From: DASXVU01 sp963732855
GTDB taxonomy: Archaea > Thermoplasmatota > Thermoplasmata > Methanomassiliicoccales > UBA472
NCBI GenBank assembly: GCA_963732855.1
Contig: CAVTBB010000005.1
Span: 1 to 64,000 of the forward strand
DNA length: 64,000 bases
Reading direction: 5' to 3'
Of the stretch, positions 46,035-55,047 are shown piece by piece. The notes beneath the pieces were generated by a model. That model saw nothing but the letters and a program-made list of their open reading frames with translations, searched no databases and was not told where the DNA came from. How positions within the stretch are numbered: position 1 is the stretch's first letter; each line of letters starts with the position of its first letter. A program made the translations under genes and the position numbers.

Positions 46035-47142
46035 GGGCGCCGGTCGCGATCGCCATGCGCATCATCCGCCAATTGACCCGGGACAAGCGTACCATCGGAA
46101 TGATCATGGTTGTGCCAATAATCATCATTCTTCTCTTCGGTTACGCCTTGCAGGGGGAGTCCAGCATAATCCGGTGATCGTCGTCAACCTGGACAATGTG
46201 ACGCCCGGTAACGTCAGCATTGGCGATAGAATGGTAGAGCAATTGAAACAGGACGACCGGGTGGATGTCCGGGAGGTCACCTATAACTTCACCTATGCTA
46301 AAGAGAAAGTGCATGACCGCACGGTAAGAGCGGCAATATTGATCCCTGCGAACACCAGCCGTCCGCTCCTTCATGTCGGGACGCCGTCAGTAATCGTGGT
46401 GGCGGTGGATGAAGCTGAACCGGCCATCTCTTCTAGCATAATCGCTGCAACGAACCAAGCCCTTCAGATATCGCTTAGTGAGAGCGGTGTGGAGATACCG
46501 ATCAATGTTCAAACGCAGTTCACTTGGGGCACGGAGGCGCCGCGTGGGCTAGATATCTCTCTGCCACCGGTGATCGGTTTTGTCATCATGTTCCTGGTCT
46601 TACTCTTGTCGCTGCTGTTGCTGGTTCGCGAGGACACGGAGGGAACGAAGGCGAGATTCTATGCGGCACCTGTGACAAGATGGCAAATACTGGCCGGATA
46701 TGTGCTGGGCATGACCTTTTTTGCACTGGTCATTTCCGCTGTGGTGATGGTGATATCATTGTTAGTGTTCGGGGTTACAATAAGGGGATCGTTGTGGCTG
46801 GTCGCCATCCTCATATTCCTGTTCGCTGTCGGAGTGGTCATGCTGGCGGTGTTACTGTCACGTCTAGCTAGGAACGAGTTCCAAGCAGTGCAGCTGGCGC
46901 CGATGATCGCCCTGCCGTCGATGGCGTTGTCAGGATTCATCGTGCCAGTGGCGACATTACCGGACTGGCTTCAGTTGTTCTCCAACTTTATTCCGCTGAC
47001 ATATGCGATCGATGCGCTTCGGACGGTCATGTTGAGGGGTGGGGGGGTCGGCGATATCGCGCTCGACCTGGTCGCGTTGGGCGTCTTCGCTCTGCTGGCG
47101 TTCGTGGGAGCGGCATTGGCAACAAGAGAGACGATCGCATGA
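46031..47142 (+). CDS. ABC-2 type permease (frameshifted)
   Basis: The gene begins at ATG 46031 overlapping the ATPase stop: MRAPVAIAMRIIRQLTRDKR, then MVVPIIIILLFGYALQGES, and runs into TGA at 46174. The expected continuation HNPVIVVNLDNVTPGNVSIG lies in another frame and goes to 47142 with six further membrane helices. Adding one C after GAGTCC restores about 370 residues, the usual length of ABC-2 permeases. It is a one-base lesion: sequencing error, recent mutation, or less likely programmed shifting. The partner ATPase is intact. Confidence 0.8.
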
Positions 47143-47227
47143 TGGCAAAGGTCCTTCGATCCGGACTTGGTCTCTCATCAGAACGTTGTTAAACGCAGAA
47201 TTGATATCTGCTTCAGAGGAAGGCCAC

Positions 47228-47530
47228 ATGGACTTGATGCGTTCTTCGAGATTTGCCAAGGCTGGCGTTGACAGGCAGGAGTCGTGCCCGATCGTGGCGA
47301 GCAAATGTGAGAAATGCGGAGCCGAACTGAAAAAGCGGAACTCGAGCTGCGGTTGCGATACCGATATGGTATGCCCTAAATGCGGTCATTGTAACTATTG
47401 CCATGGGACAAAGAAATGCCAGGAAGAATGTTGCACCAACAAAGAGACAGCTGATGCGGAGGGCATATTAAAGACGAAGTGTAAGGTCTGCATGGACACC
47501 GGTGAGTGTCAGCAGTGCTTATATCGGTGA
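47228..47530 (+). CDS. Cysteine-rich zinc-binding-type protein
   Basis: 100 residues from ATG 47228, with AGAGGA just upstream. There are 17 cysteines: KCEKCG, SCGC, VCPKCGHCNYCHGTKKCQEE, CC, and KCKVCMDTGECQQC. This is a set of CxxC pairs for several zinc ions or Fe-S clusters. It follows the ABC permease by 85 bases. No recognised family; a scaffold or redox role is possible. The frame extends 5' to 47039 but without Cys or conserved sequence. Confidence 0.6.
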   Translation: MDLMRSSRFAKAGVDRQESCPIVASKCEKCGAELKKRNSSCGCDTDMVCPKCGHCNYCHGTKKCQEECCTNKETADAEGILKTKCKVCMDTGECQQCLYR

Positions 47531-47647
47531 TATGTTAGAAACTACGGTCAGCTTTGAAATGAACATGTCGGTCACAAAATGAACTGGAGAATCATCGTCC
47601 AGCGGACGGTAACTTTAAAATCAATTAATTTAAATTTAAAATGATTT

Positions 47648-47666
47648 GTGGTCCGCAAAGGACCAC
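47648..47666 (-). terminator. Hairpin after the small Lys-rich gene
   Basis: GTGGTCC (47648-47654), loop GCAAA, GGACCAC (47660-47666), followed on the minus strand by AAATCATTTTAAATTTAAAT. It is a perfect 7-bp stem 4 bases after the stop of the gene at 47670-47798 and fits a 3'-end hairpin or RNA-stabilising element. Confidence 0.5.
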
Positions 47667-47669
47667 AGG

Positions 47670-47798
47670 TTATTTCTTCTTCCCCTTGGCCGGCTCCGCC
47701 TTTCCCTTCGAGTTCCAGGACGAGCCCTTCTTCTCGGTTGTCCCAGCCTTTGCGTCTGCCATCTTTGCTGCCTCTGCGCCCTTCTTCTTCTTGTTCAT
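47670..47798 (-). CDS. Tiny Lys/Ala-rich basic protein, 42 aa
   Basis: ATG 47798 to TAA 47670. It begins MNKKKKGAEAAKMADAKAGT and ends KGKAEPAKGKKK, a very basic, Ala-rich, unstructured protein, like small archaeal proteins often found near ribosomal or nucleoid genes. A hairpin follows the stop. It may bind nucleic acids, but no family is certain. Confidence 0.45.
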   Translation of the reverse strand: MNKKKKGAEAAKMADAKAGTTEKKGSSWNSKGKAEPAKGKKK

Positions 47799-47989
47799 GA
47801 AATTCACATCCGATTGATTGCAAGCAGGATCAGGGCGACGGGATCATTCACGTCAAAGAACACTAAAACTACGAGCCTAACACCTCAAGGTTGGCCCTAT
47901 TTATAGTCTATCGTATTGAAATGGAGAATTTCGGGAGAGAGTGAGCACGAGAGAACATCGTTTTTATGGGACCACCGGCATCAGCCCTC

Positions 47990-48724
47990 ATGGCTGAAAT
48001 GGATGTCGTGGACTGGGAAGGTCTGATCGCCAAGGTCAATGGACCGTGTAGCGGATGCCCCAGGAATGCCTCGAAGTCACCGGTGTTGTTCAACCGTAAG
48101 GCCATGCTCAGTAACGTTCAGTTCATAGTGGTCTCACAAGAGCCAGGATTCTGGCTGAAGGCGAACCATGCCAAAGCCGAAGGAGACCTTTACCAGCTAT
48201 GCAGGACCGGAAAACAGAACCTTCCGGATATCAGGCAAGCGAACCCGCTAAGCAAGATCCTTCAGATCTTCGGCAACTTTGACCCGACTGGAGAAAAGGT
48301 CTATTGGACCCATGCGTTGAAATGCATTCCGTCCAAGAGCGATCGGGACATCAACAAGGAATGGAGAAAGGCGGCGATCAAATGCGAGGAGATGTTCCTT
48401 GACGAGATCCGTCTGTTAGGCAAGAAAGATCTCAACATCATTGCCTTCGGGAAGTACGCTCTGGAACTATGCCTTCATGCTTTCGATGACCAGGACATCG
48501 ATCAGGAGCTCGGCATTAGTGAGTTCATGCAGAATAACCGGTTGCCATTGAGCTTCAAACATAAGTTCAAGGATGGGGCGGTCAAGAACATCACCCTATT
48601 CGTATACGGCAACCCATCCAGCGAGGTGGTGAACATCAGGAAGAGCGGTGGGAAGATGACCGTGGAAGAGATCCAGGAGATAGAGACGAAACGCTTGAAA
48701 GACATGATACTGGACCTGCGTTGA
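47990..48724 (+). CDS. Uracil-DNA-glycosylase-like protein (family 4 type)
   Basis: 244 residues from ATG 47990, with TTTTTATGG about 25 bases upstream. It has NGPCSGCPRN, QFIVVSQEPGFWLKAN, VYWTHALKCIPSKSDRD and AAIKCEEMFLDEIRLL, the four-Cys Fe-S pattern and layout of family 4 UDGs, then IAFGKYALELCL. The active-site motif GEAPGxxE of the family is SQEPGFW here, and HPS is NPSSE. So the fold is kept but the catalytic residues differ, and the base or even the activity may have changed. The gene stands alone. Confidence 0.7.
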   Translation: MAEMDVVDWEGLIAKVNGPCSGCPRNASKSPVLFNRKAMLSNVQFIVVSQEPGFWLKANHAKAEGDLYQLCRTGKQNLPDIRQANPLSKILQIFGNFDPTGEKVYWTHALKCIPSKSDRDINKEWRKAAIKCEEMFLDEIRLLGKKDLNIIAFGKYALELCLHAFDDQDIDQELGISEFMQNNRLPLSFKHKFKDGAVKNITLFVYGNPSSEVVNIRKSGGKMTVEEIQEIETKRLKDMILDLR

Positions 48725-48981
48725 TTACTTCTGTCAAGAATTGAAAAATATCCAGCTATTTATGAGGAAGATGAAAAGGATCGGCGGGAGATAGGCGGTC
48801 ATAGCCTCCAACCGCAACCTATTTGGGGCTTTGTATTGCATGATCACCAGGAACGAGACGTTTCACGCTCATTTATTCGATCGCCATTTCTATTGAACCT
48901 TCGAGTTCCTTGAACCGATCCTGACGTAACATCATTTAAAAAGAAATATTGGAAATGGTTTGATTTCGGTTATACTCTCAC

Positions 48982-49509
48982 TTACGCATCCACGCCGGTG
49001 GCGGAGAACGCAAACGTGTACGACCCGGTGGCCATGTACGTGACATCCACGTAGAGCGTGACGGCGGTTCCCAGCGGAACGTCCATCGCCGGGACGGTGG
49101 CGGTGGCCCAGGTTCCCATGTCGTTCCACGTGACCACATTCCACTCGCCTGCGTAGTAGATGGACATGATCGCGTCAGTTGGGGCGAAGTCGTGTGATCC
49201 GCCGGTCTTATAGAGAGTGAACAGCGGCAGTACGTCAGTGTAGGCTCCGTTGGACTTCAGGTCGACTTGGAACTGGTACATGACACCTAGCGTTAATTGG
49301 TTGTCGTCCGGGTAATACGCGCCGTCCGAGGCCCAGCTCTTCTTCTCCACGGTGATCCCGTTGTCCGGGTTGGACACAACGCCAGTGACCAGAGTGTGCT
49401 CCGTCAGGATGGCGTATCCCGCTGCGCTCACGAGTGCCGCTATGGCGACGAATATCCCGATCGCCATCAATGGCGACAAGGCTTTGCCTGCTACTCTTAC
49501 TGTTTTCAT
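48982..49509 (-). CDS. Secreted/cell-surface beta-sandwich protein
   Basis: 175 residues: an N-terminal membrane helix (LSPLMAIGIFVAIAALVSAA, then GYAILTEHTLV) followed by a Thr/Gly/Asp-rich beta domain (VEKKSWASDGAYYPDDNQLT, YKTGGSHDFAPTD, VTLYVDVTYMATGSYTFAFS). The layout is that of SipW/TasA-like or pilin-like exported proteins. No Cys is present. It has no partner gene close by. The start ATG 49509 is the first one. Confidence 0.62.
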   Translation of the reverse strand: MKTVRVAGKALSPLMAIGIFVAIAALVSAAGYAILTEHTLVTGVVSNPDNGITVEKKSWASDGAYYPDDNQLTLGVMYQFQVDLKSNGAYTDVLPLFTLYKTGGSHDFAPTDAIMSIYYAGEWNVVTWNDMGTWATATVPAMDVPLGTAVTLYVDVTYMATGSYTFAFSATGVDA

Positions 49510-49681
49510 TTCAATCCCCTTTTACTTCCCCCAAAGGAAGCAGGATAGGGCTTGATTTGTGCCTTATTTAATTATTGTCATTAATGATAACGTTCCGATA
49601 ATAGTCAAATAATTGACTGAAAAATACCTATTAAACAAAATAAAGATTTGGCTATTATATCATCATAGATCGTTAGGAAAA

Positions 49682-49758
49682 ATGGTATCATCCAGATTTT
49701 ATATATTGATATGGAAATTGACAAAAAATGAAGACGGTCAAATCAACTATGATACCAT
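49682..49758. repeat. 10-bp inverted repeat upstream of the tail sheath gene
   Basis: ATGGTATCAT (49682-49691) and ATGATACCAT (49749-49758) are exact reverse complements 57 bases apart, inside the 425-base A+T-rich gap before the sheath gene. Candidate operator pair or a hairpin in the 5' region. Confidence 0.5.
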
Positions 49759-49935
49759 ATTATTATTAATATATAAATTATGAATGTTCATTGAAATTTT
49801 CTAGATAAATCGGTGAAAATAAACGTATAATATGAGCAAATTATGTAGGATAATTTCAACTACGGAACATGGAGAAGCTTAAGAGGAATGTGCTCTTCCT
49901 ACTCAGTATTAGAGAATTCATCGGAGGTTCATAGA

Positions 49936-51186
49936 ATGGACGAGAATACAGTGCCGGGCATCTATGTAGAGGAGGTCTCATCGATGGCGGAATCGATAGA
50001 GGGAGTGGGCACCAGTATGGTCGCGTTCGTTGGAGGTGCACCTAAAGGTCCGGTCCTTGAGCCGATCTCCGTAACAAGCTGGGAGCAATTCGAGGAAAAT
50101 TTCGGCGGAATGGACTATACAAGAAATGGATTTTTCTTAGCACATGCCGTCAATCTGTTCTTCAAGAACGGAGGTAAGAATGCCTACGTCGTACGAGTCA
50201 TTGGAGATCCTTCAATCGAAAATGGGAGGTCGATTGAGGGATACCCCCAACAGACCGCCGTGCAATACCGCAACGGTCTGATCTGTTTGGAAAAGATAGA
50301 TGACATCAACCTTGTGGCCATGCCCGATGGGACCAATATTTTAGACCAGAAGGCGTTGGTCGAACATTGTGAGAAGATGAAGTACCGATTTGGCATCATT
50401 GATTCCCCACCAGATCCAAGAGAGGTCGGGGATGCGCATGATGTAAGGTTGCAAAAACAGAATCTGGTATCATCTAAGGGATATGCCGCCATTTACTACC
50501 CGTGGATACAGGTTCAGGACCCGCGAACAAAACGGATCCGGGTCGTCCCGCCAAGCGGAGCAGTGGCTGGCATATATGTCCGCACCGATGTGCAGAAAGG
50601 CGTTCAAAAAGCCCCAACAAGCGAATTGGTCATGGGAGCGCTGGACACCGAGGTCTCGGTGGATCAGGCCGATCAGCAGGACCTAACCAGAATCGGTGTC
50701 AATATTATCAGGAAATTCACTGGCCGCGGATTACTAGTGTGGGGTTCCCGGACCATATCCAGCGATTCCATCTGGAAATACATCCAAATCCGCCGGACCG
50801 TCATTTACCTGGAACGATCCATTTTCAATGGAACCGAATGGGTCGTCTTCGAACCGAATGATGAGGAAACATGGGCTGAGACAAAAAGGTCGGTGGTCGA
50901 ATTCCTTACCAAATCATGGAGCGATGGGATGCTATTAGGCGCAAAGCCTCAGGAAGCATTCCTAGTCAGATGCGACCGGACCACGATGACCCAGGCCGAC
51001 ATCGATAATCAAAAATTGATCATAGAGGTGGGGGTTGCGTTGACCCGGCCATCAGAATTCATAATATTCCACATAGCCCATGAAATGGAGAAGGTGGGTC
51101 CGAGGAAGCTTATCGATAAAACGCTCGAAACTCCATACAAAAAGAAAAAACACTACTATACGGCCAGTATGATGACGAAAGAGTGA
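49936..51186 (+). CDS. Contractile tail sheath protein
   Basis: 416 residues from ATG 49936, with GGAGGT upstream. The N-terminus PGIYVEEVSSMAESIEGVGT and SMVAFVGGAPKGPVLEPISV, then FFKNGGKNAYVVRV, and the C-terminal VFEPNDEETWAETKRSVVEF, GALTRPSEF-like and FLVRCDRTTMTQADIDN, are the fingerprints of phage T4/P2-type and CIS (Afp2/Pvc2) sheath proteins. These contract to drive an inner tube through a membrane. The upstream open part to 49888 is not used. The hub gene follows; no tube, baseplate, spike or ATPase is nearby. Confidence 0.9.
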   Translation: MDENTVPGIYVEEVSSMAESIEGVGTSMVAFVGGAPKGPVLEPISVTSWEQFEENFGGMDYTRNGFFLAHAVNLFFKNGGKNAYVVRVIGDPSIENGRSIEGYPQQTAVQYRNGLICLEKIDDINLVAMPDGTNILDQKALVEHCEKMKYRFGIIDSPPDPREVGDAHDVRLQKQNLVSSKGYAAIYYPWIQVQDPRTKRIRVVPPSGAVAGIYVRTDVQKGVQKAPTSELVMGALDTEVSVDQADQQDLTRIGVNIIRKFTGRGLLVWGSRTISSDSIWKYIQIRRTVIYLERSIFNGTEWVVFEPNDEETWAETKRSVVEFLTKSWSDGMLLGAKPQEAFLVRCDRTTMTQADIDNQKLIIEVGVALTRPSEFIIFHIAHEMEKVGPRKLIDKTLETPYKKKKHYYTASMMTKE

Positions 51187-51192
51187 TTGCCA

Positions 51193-51948
51193 ATGAGTGC
51201 CCGTTCTTCAGTAAGATCGAATACGATGACCAGCACGCCATTCCACATAATCGAGATCGATGGAGTTGATGTGGTTCAACATGGCCATATCGTTCAAACC
51301 GTTAGCATCGACCTGAACATGAACTCTTTCGGAACATTCTCGATCATTTTCGGTGGTAACGAAGATCATCCGAATGGATTGACTTGGATAGACGATGACC
51401 TATTCACATTGGGCAGAAAAGTATCCGTCAGGATGGGTTACTCTTCTGATCAACTGACAAACCTGATAACAGGTGAGATTTCGAATGTGAAGGTGGATTT
51501 CCCTTCGGATGGAGCGCCTTCCGTCGAGATCAGTGGCGATGATTCACGCAGTTTTACCATATCGAAGAAGCGCCGAGAGAAATCGATCACGAAGCGATAT
51601 GGAGATGAGCTGCTCTCCTTCAGCCCGGAAATCGATCAGGAATCTCAGATAGGCGGGAAAGCACCGAACGACCTGGCAGTAATCAATATGGGTTCACTTT
51701 CGGCATCGAAGAACGAAAAGAAGATGCGCTCAAAACTGATTCTCGACGATATTGATAAGGAAATGATCACTGGCATCGGCGAATGCGTTGGCGACACTGA
51801 GGCCGTTCCAGGAAGAACTTTGGCGTTGGAAGGTCTAGGAGAGAGGTTCTCAGGAAATTACCAGCTGATCGGTTCCGTCCACACCTTGGACCGAAGCCTG
51901 GGGTACCGGACTACATTCACGGCGATGATGAAAATAGTTCGGCAATAA
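51193..51948 (+). CDS. Shortened tail-hub (phage gpD/VgrG-like) protein
   Basis: 251 residues from ATG 51193, 6 bases after the sheath stop. It has SFGTFSIIFGGNEDHPNGLT, VSVRMGYSSDQLTNLITGEI and VDFPSDGAPSVEISGDDSRS, the first hub beta-domain, then directly ITKRYGDELLSFSPEIDQES, and ends LGERFSGNYQLIGSVHTLDR with SLGYRTTFTAM, the last hub domain. In family members about 100 residues normally separate these parts, so the middle seems deleted. It may be a spigot or adaptor in a reduced device, or a decaying gene. The overall family call is good; the deletion is an inference from memory. Confidence 0.78.
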   Translation: MSARSSVRSNTMTSTPFHIIEIDGVDVVQHGHIVQTVSIDLNMNSFGTFSIIFGGNEDHPNGLTWIDDDLFTLGRKVSVRMGYSSDQLTNLITGEISNVKVDFPSDGAPSVEISGDDSRSFTISKKRREKSITKRYGDELLSFSPEIDQESQIGGKAPNDLAVINMGSLSASKNEKKMRSKLILDDIDKEMITGIGECVGDTEAVPGRTLALEGLGERFSGNYQLIGSVHTLDRSLGYRTTFTAMMKIVRQ

Positions 51949-51992
51949 GTTATGATTCACATAGAGGCGACACAATTCTTTCAAGATCAAGT

Positions 51993-52844
51993 CTAGAACG
52001 CCTGATCGAACTTCAGAGAGAACTTGGCGCACGATTTGGCAATGACCTTCTCTAATGAATGGGGATGGTCCCTGTCAGCCATGGCCTGTTGGTTCCTCTT
52101 ATGGAACGGTTCGGTCTCCATGAGCGGCATCTTCGCGATCGTCTCCTCCATGCCTGGCCTGTACCTCATACGATCGACCATGAGTCGCTTCACACCGGTC
52201 TTCGCGATTGCCCCGACCAGATCCTCCAGGTCATCTTCGGAGAGCATCGGCAGGACCGGCCCGACCATGGCATAGGTGTCCAATCCAGTCTCGATGAGTT
52301 GACGGAGCGCTTCCAGTCTCCTTGACGGCAGCGGCGCCCCCGGCTCGAATGCTTGCGATATCCGGTCGTTGACCGAGGTGATGGTTATTCCGACCTCTGG
52401 CCTCTTTGTCGAGGCGATAAGCTCGATATCCCTCACGACCAGGTCCGACTTGGTCAGTATTGAGATCGGGTTGTCATGTCTGAGTATCTCCATGAGACAC
52501 TTTCTCGTGAGCAGACAACTCTTTTCCAGCTGCTGGTACGGATCAGTGACAGTTCCGATACCGATAACGCCCCGCTTATTCTTGATCTCCCTGGACAGCA
52601 GGATCGGCAGGTTCGAACGGACCCCTACCTCTTTGCCCCATTTCGCCGGATCCTTATGCAGCATGTCGGGCGCAAAGCAATAGACGCAGTCGTGCTCGCA
52701 TCCCACATAAGGGTTGAGGGCGTAGTCCATCCCCGGCAGGTTCGATCTCGGTAACGCCGTCGTCGCCTTGACCTCGTATGCCCTCACCGACGGTGGAGGC
52801 GCCGTGTCCTCCATCATGAAGAAGTCCAGGTCACGCGTAATCAT
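51993..52844 (-). CDS. SPL-like radical SAM protein
   Basis: 283 residues. The radical SAM motif is NPYVGCEHDCVYCF (CxxxCxxC), with VIGIGTVTDPYQQLEKSCLL and VGITITSVNDRISQAFEPGA, the pattern of spore photoproduct lyase-like/SplB-related proteins. The true SPL conserved Cys is not identified here, so repair of thymine dimers is uncertain. It shares a 14-base overlap with the nreA stop upstream and so may be translated with it. Likely a DNA-repair or RNA/DNA-modification enzyme. Confidence 0.78.
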   Translation of the reverse strand: MITRDLDFFMMEDTAPPPSVRAYEVKATTALPRSNLPGMDYALNPYVGCEHDCVYCFAPDMLHKDPAKWGKEVGVRSNLPILLSREIKNKRGVIGIGTVTDPYQQLEKSCLLTRKCLMEILRHDNPISILTKSDLVVRDIELIASTKRPEVGITITSVNDRISQAFEPGAPLPSRRLEALRQLIETGLDTYAMVGPVLPMLSEDDLEDLVGAIAKTGVKRLMVDRMRYRPGMEETIAKMPLMETEPFHKRNQQAMADRDHPHSLEKVIAKSCAKFSLKFDQAF

Positions 52845-54126
52845 CGATGCGCCTCTGCCTCATGAAATCTTTCACGATCTCGCTCGTCGCGATCCACCGG
52901 GAAAGCGGTATCTCCATGCGCCCCTGCACATGGGCCAGGGCCTCGTTCATCGTGTTGAACTTGGTGGGTGGCATGGTCAGCGCCTTCCGCACGTTCTCCC
53001 TGACGTTCCACACGCCGACCGGCATTATGTACCCGGGATGCGCCTCACGGAATATGACCGCACCGGCCTGACGACGTTCTTTCATCAGCAGCTCGTTGCA
53101 TGCCATGCGCGCAGCGTAATAGCAGCCGCCGATCTCGGCGTAGTCCTTGCGCCCTTCGTAGAATTCATGCGACGAGATGATCTCGATCTGCTTGCCCAGC
53201 GGGTTCCAGACCGTGTTCGGATACCAAGCCTCGATCAGCTCGTAACGCCAGGAAGTGGGCATAAACATGACACACCAGCGGTTGTCCAGCTGGTCCCAGT
53301 CATAGATTCGGAACTCATTGATCAGCGGGAACGTCTTGGTGTGCTTGAGCATGTCCTTGCCGATCATGTCATCGACCGCGGTGATGCTCCACCTGGTCGG
53401 AACCAACTTTCGGTTCTTCTCCAGTCCGAACGCCCCAACGCTGAACGCCTTTTGCAGCCGGGAGATCATGACGCCGTTCTTGTAGAGGTCGGTGACCGCC
53501 TGCGTCGCCAGAAGGTCCGTGTCATAGTACGCTTTCTCGATCTTGTGGTCATACTTCGGGTTGGTGATGCTCAGCTTCTCCAGGCGGGCCGACGGACCGA
53601 ACGGCTGTATCTCGTCATCCAGGACGATCTTGCCCGAGGGACGTTTGGCGAAATTCGCCTCCACATCCACTGAGTTTATCGACAACCCAAGCTCCCTGGT
53701 GAGGTCAACGATCTTCCCACCGTGCTGGAAGTCCTTCACCGATACGCTGTACTTGCCCCGCACTAGCTTGAAACGGAAATCGACAATCTCCTGGATGGAC
53801 TTGCCCATCCATTGCTCTGGCGTGTCCATGATCGAGGTGTCACCCATCTCGGGCGGGACCAGCGGCCCGATGTCCACTTTCGGGTATCCATACCGGCCGA
53901 CGAACACGCCGGGGGGAGTGCTCCCCGCCAGGTCCAGGCTGTCAATGAGTTTGCGTGTCTTCGATTGAGAATAGAACTTGACCATCAGGGCGCAGGTTGA
54001 CTTGCCGCAAAGGTTCTTCGAACCCTTGCAGATGACGCATGGACTGCCCCGAGAAGAGGCTGCGCTGGTCGATGCCACGGAGTTGAAAATGTCTTTTGAA
54101 CTGACCGATATGCTGGGCGTTACCAT
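52831..54126 (-). CDS. nreA: Archaeal DNA repair protein NreA
   Basis: 431 residues. The N-terminal zinc motif PCVICKGSKNLCGKSTCALM is typical, followed by the long NreA domain (STPPGVFVGRYGYPKVDIGP, PEQWMGKSI, TRWSITAVDDMIGKDML). The C-terminus RQRRIDDYA resembles a PCNA-interacting box (QxxIxx(Y/F)(F/A)). NreA proteins help repair mitomycin C-type damage in archaea. Upstream of it is a gap of about 900 bases; downstream is the SPL-like gene, so a repair operon is plausible. Confidence 0.92.
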   Translation of the reverse strand: MVTPSISVSSKDIFNSVASTSAASSRGSPCVICKGSKNLCGKSTCALMVKFYSQSKTRKLIDSLDLAGSTPPGVFVGRYGYPKVDIGPLVPPEMGDTSIMDTPEQWMGKSIQEIVDFRFKLVRGKYSVSVKDFQHGGKIVDLTRELGLSINSVDVEANFAKRPSGKIVLDDEIQPFGPSARLEKLSITNPKYDHKIEKAYYDTDLLATQAVTDLYKNGVMISRLQKAFSVGAFGLEKNRKLVPTRWSITAVDDMIGKDMLKHTKTFPLINEFRIYDWDQLDNRWCVMFMPTSWRYELIEAWYPNTVWNPLGKQIEIISSHEFYEGRKDYAEIGGCYYAARMACNELLMKERRQAGAVIFREAHPGYIMPVGVWNVRENVRKALTMPPTKFNTMNEALAHVQGRMEIPLSRWIATSEIVKDFMRQRRIDDYA

Positions 54127-54599
54127 TCCGTTCCTTTCCTAGCAGGAACGGGGTATTTGACATTATGCCCAGGTCCTCCGACTGGCTACGATGAAAATGA
54201 CACAGGAAGCGCACTCCTTGAGATGCCAATGGAATAGGCCCAAAACGGGCACCCATCGCAGTGACCGATGGCTAAGCTTTTTCTCCCCGGCGGTGTGGAT
54301 ATGAGAACCAGCCCGCTATGGTTCGAGCATTCACTCGAGGATAACCTGATCGATCGTGACATCGAGTTGAAAATCCTAATCGCGGCGATCATTCTTGCTT
54401 GCCGAATAGTGAATAGTAAAAGGCATTCAATGAGTGAAGATATTATCTAGTTTGTGCGAAGGCTCTGGGTCCTTAATTCATGTTGATATATTCAGATTGG
54501 CGAGTCGATGAAAAATCGTCATAGATTCATAATGGATCGTAAGAAATGCCTTTTGGATCGGGAGTTCAAATCCTCCCAGGGGAATCAAAAGGAGTAAGT
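54127..54599. other. Intergenic, no gene supported
   Basis: About 470 bases between nreA and the cas1 remnant. A GGGAGTTCAAATCCTCCC stretch at about 54557-54575 resembles a tRNA T-arm, but no acceptor, D-arm or anticodon arm is found, so no tRNA is called. Confidence 0.4.
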
Positions 54600-54790
54600 C
54601 AACGTTCATCAACGACAAAGGACATAAGGTCAATTGAAGGCAACGTCGCAAACGCCTATTGGGAAATCGTCTCCCCGACGTTCAATAACAGGTTCGAGTT
54701 CGAAGGAAGACTCATAGGCAGGACTGGCAGATCATATGGCGCAGCCAATCTGATAAACGCCCCCCTTCAATAGAGGACCAATCACGCCCT
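54600..54790 (+). pseudogene. cas1: Cas1 fragment
   Basis: The frame (start at 54546 is doubtful) reads DIRSIEGNVANAYWEIVSPT, FNNRFEFEGRLIGRTGRSYG and AANLINAPLQ before a stop, which follows the Cas1 pattern: (I/M)EG..A..YW...., F.F..R, then (D/A)..(V/I)NA.L.YGY. In the last part a run of C may hide a frameshift (NALLNYG). The catalytic Glu of the IEG motif is present, but the later His and Asp are gone. No cas2, cas4 or repeat array is found in the window. Relic of a CRISPR adaptation module or of a casposon. Confidence 0.55.
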
Positions 54791-55047
54791 TATGTATTGA
54801 TAAGGTTTGGAGGACCTCCTTTCCACCAAAACGGCTAGGGTCCTTGTCTCGGAGCTCCATCGCCTAGTGACTTCCGGTTGATGCCCCCGATAGGGAGGAG
54901 GTCCAAACAGTGGTCTATTTGGCCAATCTAACCCCAACTTCAATGGTAGGATTGCCTCGGGAGTAAAGTATCTCCCTTCCTCGAACAGAAGTGACCACTG
55001 AACTGTTCAAACCCTTCCAGATCCTTCGATCGTTCTCATAATTCGCC

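Noticed and set aside
52768..53673. Plus-strand frame opposite nreA
   Set aside because: Arg/His-rich shadow of nreA, with no start signals.
54557..54585. tRNA-like T-arm (GGGAGTTCAAATCCTCC)
   Set aside because: The stem has a mismatch and no matching acceptor, D or anticodon arms are found; more likely part of the cas1 remnant's surroundings.
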